This document shows, piece after piece, positions 59,835 to 64,000 of a stretch of 64,000 bases of DNA. The notes under the pieces are model-generated. The model was not told the origin of the DNA, made no database searches, and saw only the letters and a program-made list of their open reading frames with translations. Origin of the DNA: Dasypus novemcinctus (taxonomy: Eukaryota > Chordata > Mammalia > Cingulata > Dasypodidae); NCBI RefSeq assembly GCF_030445035.2, contig NC_080677.1:108679263-108743262 (forward strand), read 5' to 3'. Made by a program: the position numbers and the translations under genes. The first letter of the stretch is position 1; each line of letters opens with the position of its first letter.

Positions 59835-60720
59835 GAATTTGGTTCCAAGAGTAGGGCCTTGCTTTTGCAATTACCAAAATGCTGGAATGGTTTTATAAAT
59901 GGGTAAGGGGTATTTTTTGGAGGAATTGTGAGTTAAGACCTACAGTGCTTTGAAGAGGCTGTTGATAACAATATGAATGCTAAAGAGATTTTTTATGATG
60001 CCTTAGAAATAAATGATGAAACTATTATTGGAAACTAGAGGAAAGGCGATCTGTGTTTTAAAGTTGCAGAGAATTTAGCAAGATTAACTCCTGGTGTTTT
60101 ATGGAAGCAAAAATTGAAAATGGTGAGCCTGGGCATTTAGCTGAAGAAATTTCCGAAGTAAACCCAGAGAATGAGCCTTGGGCTTCTCCTTGCAACTTAT
60201 AGCAAAATGCTAGACAAGAGAGATATACTGAGGACTGAACGGTAGGCACAAAGAAAACAGAAACTAATTCTGAAAATTCCAAGCCTCTGGAAATCAAGCT
60301 CCCAGATGAAAGTGCCCCATTGGAGGGTTTAACTGAAGTTGGAACTTGTAAATCAGGACTGAAGATGTAGTTATCTTAGAAAGACTTGTGGAAAGTCTTA
60401 CTGTCTGAAGGCTTGGACTCCTGCTTCTTGCATGCTAAACCAACAAGGTTTTTAAGAGAACTGTATTAATAAAACCACTGTCAGCTTGGACTAAAAGGGA
60501 CATGGGAAGGAGAGCGTAAAGGAGAAACAGCTTTAAGAGGAAAACTATGGAAGCTGAGATCTGGAATTAAGGTATCACCTTGGGCCAAGAGAAGAAACCC
60601 ACTCGTGTACAAAGAGGGTGAGTTTGCACCAGCAGTTGAAGAGGGTGGATATTCCCACCCAATGTTCTGGGACAGTTTTGCTGCCCCAGGGTACAGGGAG
60701 GGTGGACCTGTCCTCCATGG

Positions 60721-60848
60721 ATTAGGGAAGGCCAGGTGGTCAACTTCTTGCTCTGAGAGGGTTGAGCCTGTATGCTAAAGGTTAGGGAAGGCCAGGTGGT
60801 CAACTCGTTGCTCTGAGTGGGTTGAGCCTGTTTGCCAAAGGTTAGGGG
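60721..60848 (+). repeat. 60-bp tandem repeat in the MaLR-like internal region
   Basis: Unit 1 at 60721-60780 and unit 2 at 60781-60840 are the same length and differ at few positions (for example attaggg / gttaggg, tgtatgct / tgtttgcc). A third unit starts at 60841 (gttagggg). Confidence 0.95.
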
Positions 60849-61375
60849 ATATGTTGTCTTCATGTCACTGTACTAGGGGGTTAAAACTCCAACCCAAAGC
60901 TTAAGTAAGGTGTGGAAATCACCCCAACACTCTTGAAGGGTGAGGTCTGGAGCTTGGGCGACATTGAGATGTTTGATGAGGGTGGAACCAAGAAAATGGC
61001 CATTGGAAAACCTGGTGGGAAGAGTGGGTCCCCATATGGCACCAAGGAGAAGAAACCATTATCTTAAGAGTGACTCTCAGACTGAAATCGAATGGAGGAT
61101 GCCCTGCAGATTTACTGAACTGTAGAGGACCCGTAACTCATGTTTCCCTCCCAATTTCTCCTTATTGTAATGAAATGTTTATCCTTTGTCTGTCCACTTG
61201 TATATTGGAAACAGATAAATGGTTTCTTAAGTTTCAGATGTCTATAGCAGACAGGACTTTGCCCCAAGACAAACTATTTCTTTAAATTGATTGTGATATG
61301 ATTTAGTACTTGCATTATTACTGATTTAAGGTTTTTTCAAATACTGTAATGTCTTTTTGGAATTCAGAGGTGGAG

Positions 61376-61928
61376 TATAGCAGTTTGATATGGTTATGAA
61401 TTCTAAAAATAGATACTGGATTATAGTTGTAATCTAGTCTGTACCTGGGCATGATTAAGTTATGATTAGGGCTTTGATTGGGCCACGTCATTAGGGTGTT
61501 GAGTCCCCACTCACCAAGGGGTGGGGACTCACGGATAAAAGGCATGGCAAAGAACAGAGTTGAGGGTTTTTGATGTTGGAGTTTGATGCTGAAACTTTAA
61601 GCTGGAGCCCCAGGAAGTAAGCTCACAGAAGAAACAGAAGCAAGCCCCAGGAAGAGAGGAACCCTGAGCCCAGGAAGAAGCAAGCCCTGGGAAGAGAGGA
61701 ACCCTGAACCCAGACAGGAGCAAGACCATAGAAGAAAGGAACCTAGGAAGTCTGAACCCTTGCAGACGTCAGCAGTCATCTTGCTCCAACATGTGAAAAC
61801 AGATTTTGGTGAGGGAATTAACTTATGCTTACGGCCTGGTATCTGTAAGCTCCTACCCCAAATAAATACCCTTTATAAAAACCAACCAATTTCTGGCATT
61901 TTGCTTAAGCACCCCTTTGGCTAATACA
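61376..61928 (+). repeat. 3' LTR of the MaLR-like element
   Basis: 553 bp, with the CCCAAATAAATACCCTTTATAAAAACC block near the end. It keeps a purine-rich block (about 61612-61758) made of repeated 'aagcaagccc[ct][ag]ggaagagaggaaccctga' units. Confidence 0.9.
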
Positions 61929-62759
61929 ATGATCAAGTAGAATTTATTCCTGGTATGCAAGGCTAGTTCAACATAAAAAAATGAATCAACATAATATATC
62001 ACATTAACAAATTGAAGGGAAAAAAAACCACATGATCTTTTCAACTGACACAGAAAAGACATTTGACAAAATCCAGCATTCTGCCTTGATAAAAACACAT
62101 AAAAAATTAGGATTAGAAGGAAAGTTCTTCAATATGATAAAAGGCATATATGAAAAACTCACAGCTAACATTATACTCAATAGGGAAAGGATGAAAGCTT
62201 TCCCTCTAAGATCAGGAACAAGACAAGGATGCACAATGTCACTATTATTAATATTATCCAACATTGTATTAGAAGTTCTACCTCGAGCAATTAGACAAGG
62301 AAAAAAAATTAATGACACCCAAATAGGAAAAGAGGAAGTAAAATTCTTACTTTTTGCGGAGGACATGACCCTATATTTAGAAAATTCTGAAATGCCTACA
62401 ACAAAGCTACTTGAGCCATTAAATGAGTTCAGCACAGTGGCAGGAAACAAGACCAACATGCAAAAATCAATAATGTTTTTGTACCTTAGTGCTGAAAAAT
62501 CTAAGAAGGAAATCAGGGAAAAAATTCCATTTACAGTAGCACAAAAAGACTCAAATATCTAGGAATCAATTTAACCAAAGAAGTACAGGACCTATATGCA
62601 CAAAACTACAAAAATGTGCTAAGAGAAATCAATGAAGACCTAAACAAATGGAAAGACATCCCATGTTCATGGATTGGAAGACTAAATATCATGAAGATGT
62701 CAATCCTACCCAAACTGATTTATAGATTCAATGCAAAATCAATCAAAATTCCAACAGCC

Positions 62760-63170
62760 AAGGGAAGCGGACTTGGCCCAGTGGATAGGGCATCCGTCTA
62801 CCACATGGGAGGTCTGTGGTTCAAATCCCGGGCCTCCTTGACCCGTGTGGAGCTGGCCCATGTGCAGTGCTGATGCGCGCAAGGAGTGCTAGGCCATGCA
62901 GGGGTGTCCCCCGTGTAGGGGAGCCCCACACACAAGGAGTGCACCCCATAAGGAGAGCTGCCCGGTGCGAAAGAAAATGCAGCCTGCCCAGGAATGGTGC
63001 CGAACACACGGAGAGTTGATGCAGCAAGATGACGTAACAAAAGAAACACAGATTCCCGTGCCGCTGACAACAGAAGTGGACAAAGAACACACAGTGAATG
63101 GACACAGACAACAGACAACTGGGGTGGGGTGGGGGGAGGGGAAATAAATAAAATAAATCTTAAAAAAAAA
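62760..63170 (+). mobile_element. DAS-type SINE, long form, in L1 ORF2
   Basis: Head agggaagcggacttggcccag, B-box TGGTTCAAATCCC, and tail AAATAAATAAAATAAATCTT. The perfect 15-bp target-site duplication AAAATTCCAACAGCC is at 62745-62759 and 63171-63185. Confidence 0.93.
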
Positions 63171-64000
63171 AAAATTCCAACAGCCTATTCTATAGAAATA
63201 GAAAAGGCAATTACCAAATTCATTTGGAAGGGAAAGTGCACCCAAATAACCAAAAACATTCTAAAAAAGAAGAGCGACAAGTGAGGAATTTTCTTGACTG
63301 TTTTTGAAACATTACAAAGCAAGAGTTGTCAAACAGCATGGTTCTGGAATAAAGACAGACACATAGATGAATGGAATAGAACTGAGAGTCCAGAAATAAA
63401 CCCTCACTTCAACGGCCAACTGGTTTTTGACAAACCCACCAATTCCATGTTAACAGGACAAAATAGTCTCTAACAAATGGTGCTGGGAGAACTGGATATG
63501 AATAACCAAAAGCATGAAAAAGGATTCCTATTTTATACCGTATACAAGAATCAACTCCAAATGGATCAAAGACCTAAATATAAAAGCCAGGACCATTAAA
63601 CTACTAAAAGAAAATGTAGGAAAGTATCTTAAAGACTCTGTGGTAGGTGGTGGCTTGTTGGATCTTACACCCAAAGAATATGCAATGAAAGAAAAAATGA
63701 TAAATGGGATCTCCTCAAAATTAAACACTTTTGCACCTTGCAGGACTTTGTCAAAAGGGTGAAAAGGCAGTTCACTCAATGAGAGAAAATATTTGGAAAT
63801 CACTGTCCAATATATAGAGATGTTACAACTCAACACTAAAAAGACAAATGACCCAATTTAAAAAATGGGCAAAACACTTGAACAGTTATTGGTCCAAAGA
63901 AGAAATAATTGGCAAAAAAATGCATGAAAAAAGTGTGCAACCTTACTAATGATTAGAGAAATGCAAATCAAAACTACAATGAGATATCATTTCAGAACTA

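Larger units (their letters stand above)
59427..61928 (+). mobile_element. Complete two-LTR MaLR-like element, non-coding, nested in the L1
   Basis: 5' LTR 59427-59834, internal region 59835-61375, 3' LTR 61376-61928. Both LTRs begin TATAGCAGTTTGATATGG and end CTAATACA. After the 5' LTR comes a primer-binding-site-like TTTGGTTCCAAGAGTAGGG; before the 3' LTR a purine tract (tcagaggtggag). Flanks ACGAC and ATGAT differ only by transitions and fit a 5-bp target-site duplication. The L1 reading HHD / DQVEFIPGMQG resumes cleanly across it. The internal region has no gag, pol or env reading frame, as expected for the MaLR group of ERVL-dependent elements. Confidence 0.88.
56385..64000 (+). mobile_element. 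Degenerate L1 retrotransposon (5' UTR and ORF2, ORF1 not seen), interrupted by four later insertions
   Basis: The L1 runs off the right edge. A GC-richer 5' UTR-like part (56385-57190) starts 'ccaggaggatggtggattgaaagacacaggactctc'. It passes directly into ORF2: endonuclease-region words NVNGLNSPIKR and CLQETHHRSRDTNQLKVNGW near 57270-57400, then reverse-transcriptase words [14 protein letters not shown] (about 59150), [10 protein letters not shown] (about 59330), FIPGMQG (about 61945), GTRQGC (about 62215) and FAEDM (about 62355), and the late ORF2 region (YTRINSKWIKDLN near 63540). Frameshifts and stops break it throughout, and the catalytic FADD is FAED. Insertions sit at 57937-58022, 58040-58472, 59427-61928 and 62760-63170. 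It lies antisense in a TMEM209 intron and is not coding-competent. Confidence 0.92.

Noticed and set aside
60567..60863. 98-codon minus-strand ORF in the LTR element interior
   Set aside because: It is produced by the 60-bp tandem repeat and has no retroviral or host similarity.

Overview
The window is mammalian nuclear DNA, almost certainly from an armadillo-type xenarthran. It has split genes with GT/AG introns, long AT-rich introns, two CpG islands, L1, L2, MIR and MaLR repeats, and about 18 full or partial copies of a tRNA-headed SINE. The SINE head (GGGAAGYGGAYKTGGCYCAG followed by a B-box such as GGTTCRAAYCC) and its (AAATAAA)n tail match the DAS-SINEs described from Dasypus. No bacterial, CRISPR, rRNA or functional tRNA feature was seen.

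Two conserved genes lie tail to tail, the order known from human 7q32.2. KLHDC10 (+) contributes its last eight coding exons between 4442 and 15249 and a long 3' UTR ending near 20.24 kb. It encodes the kelch-propeller substrate receptor of a CUL2 ubiquitin ligase. TMEM209 (-) contributes its last two coding exons (55808-55881 and 52379-52433); its upstream exons lie beyond the window. It encodes a nuclear-envelope protein.

Region by region: 1-15.2 kb is KLHDC10 exons and introns, with SINEs and an old LTR in the introns. 15.25-20.24 kb is its 3' UTR. 20.2-51.8 kb is intergenic. Its centre (about 25-40 kb) is GC-rich, with CpG islands near 25.1-25.9 and 38.85-39.3 kb, a homeodomain-site-rich AT block at 31.2-31.5 kb, and a few exon-like ORFs that match no gene I recognise. 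36-46 kb is a repeat-dense belt of L1 3' ends, solo LTRs, an MLT1-like LTR and SINEs. 51.8-56 kb holds the 3' end of TMEM209. 56.4-64 kb is a degenerate L1 lying antisense in a TMEM209 intron, itself broken by SINEs and by a complete 2.5-kb two-LTR MaLR-like element.

No new multi-gene system is evident. The most notable items are the exon-like candidates and CpG islands between the two genes, the possible conserved enhancer at 31.2 kb, a 38-bp retroposed SINE head with perfect target-site duplications, a roughly 220-bp tandem duplication of a SINE tail plus its flank, and the layered nest of elements at 56-64 kb.
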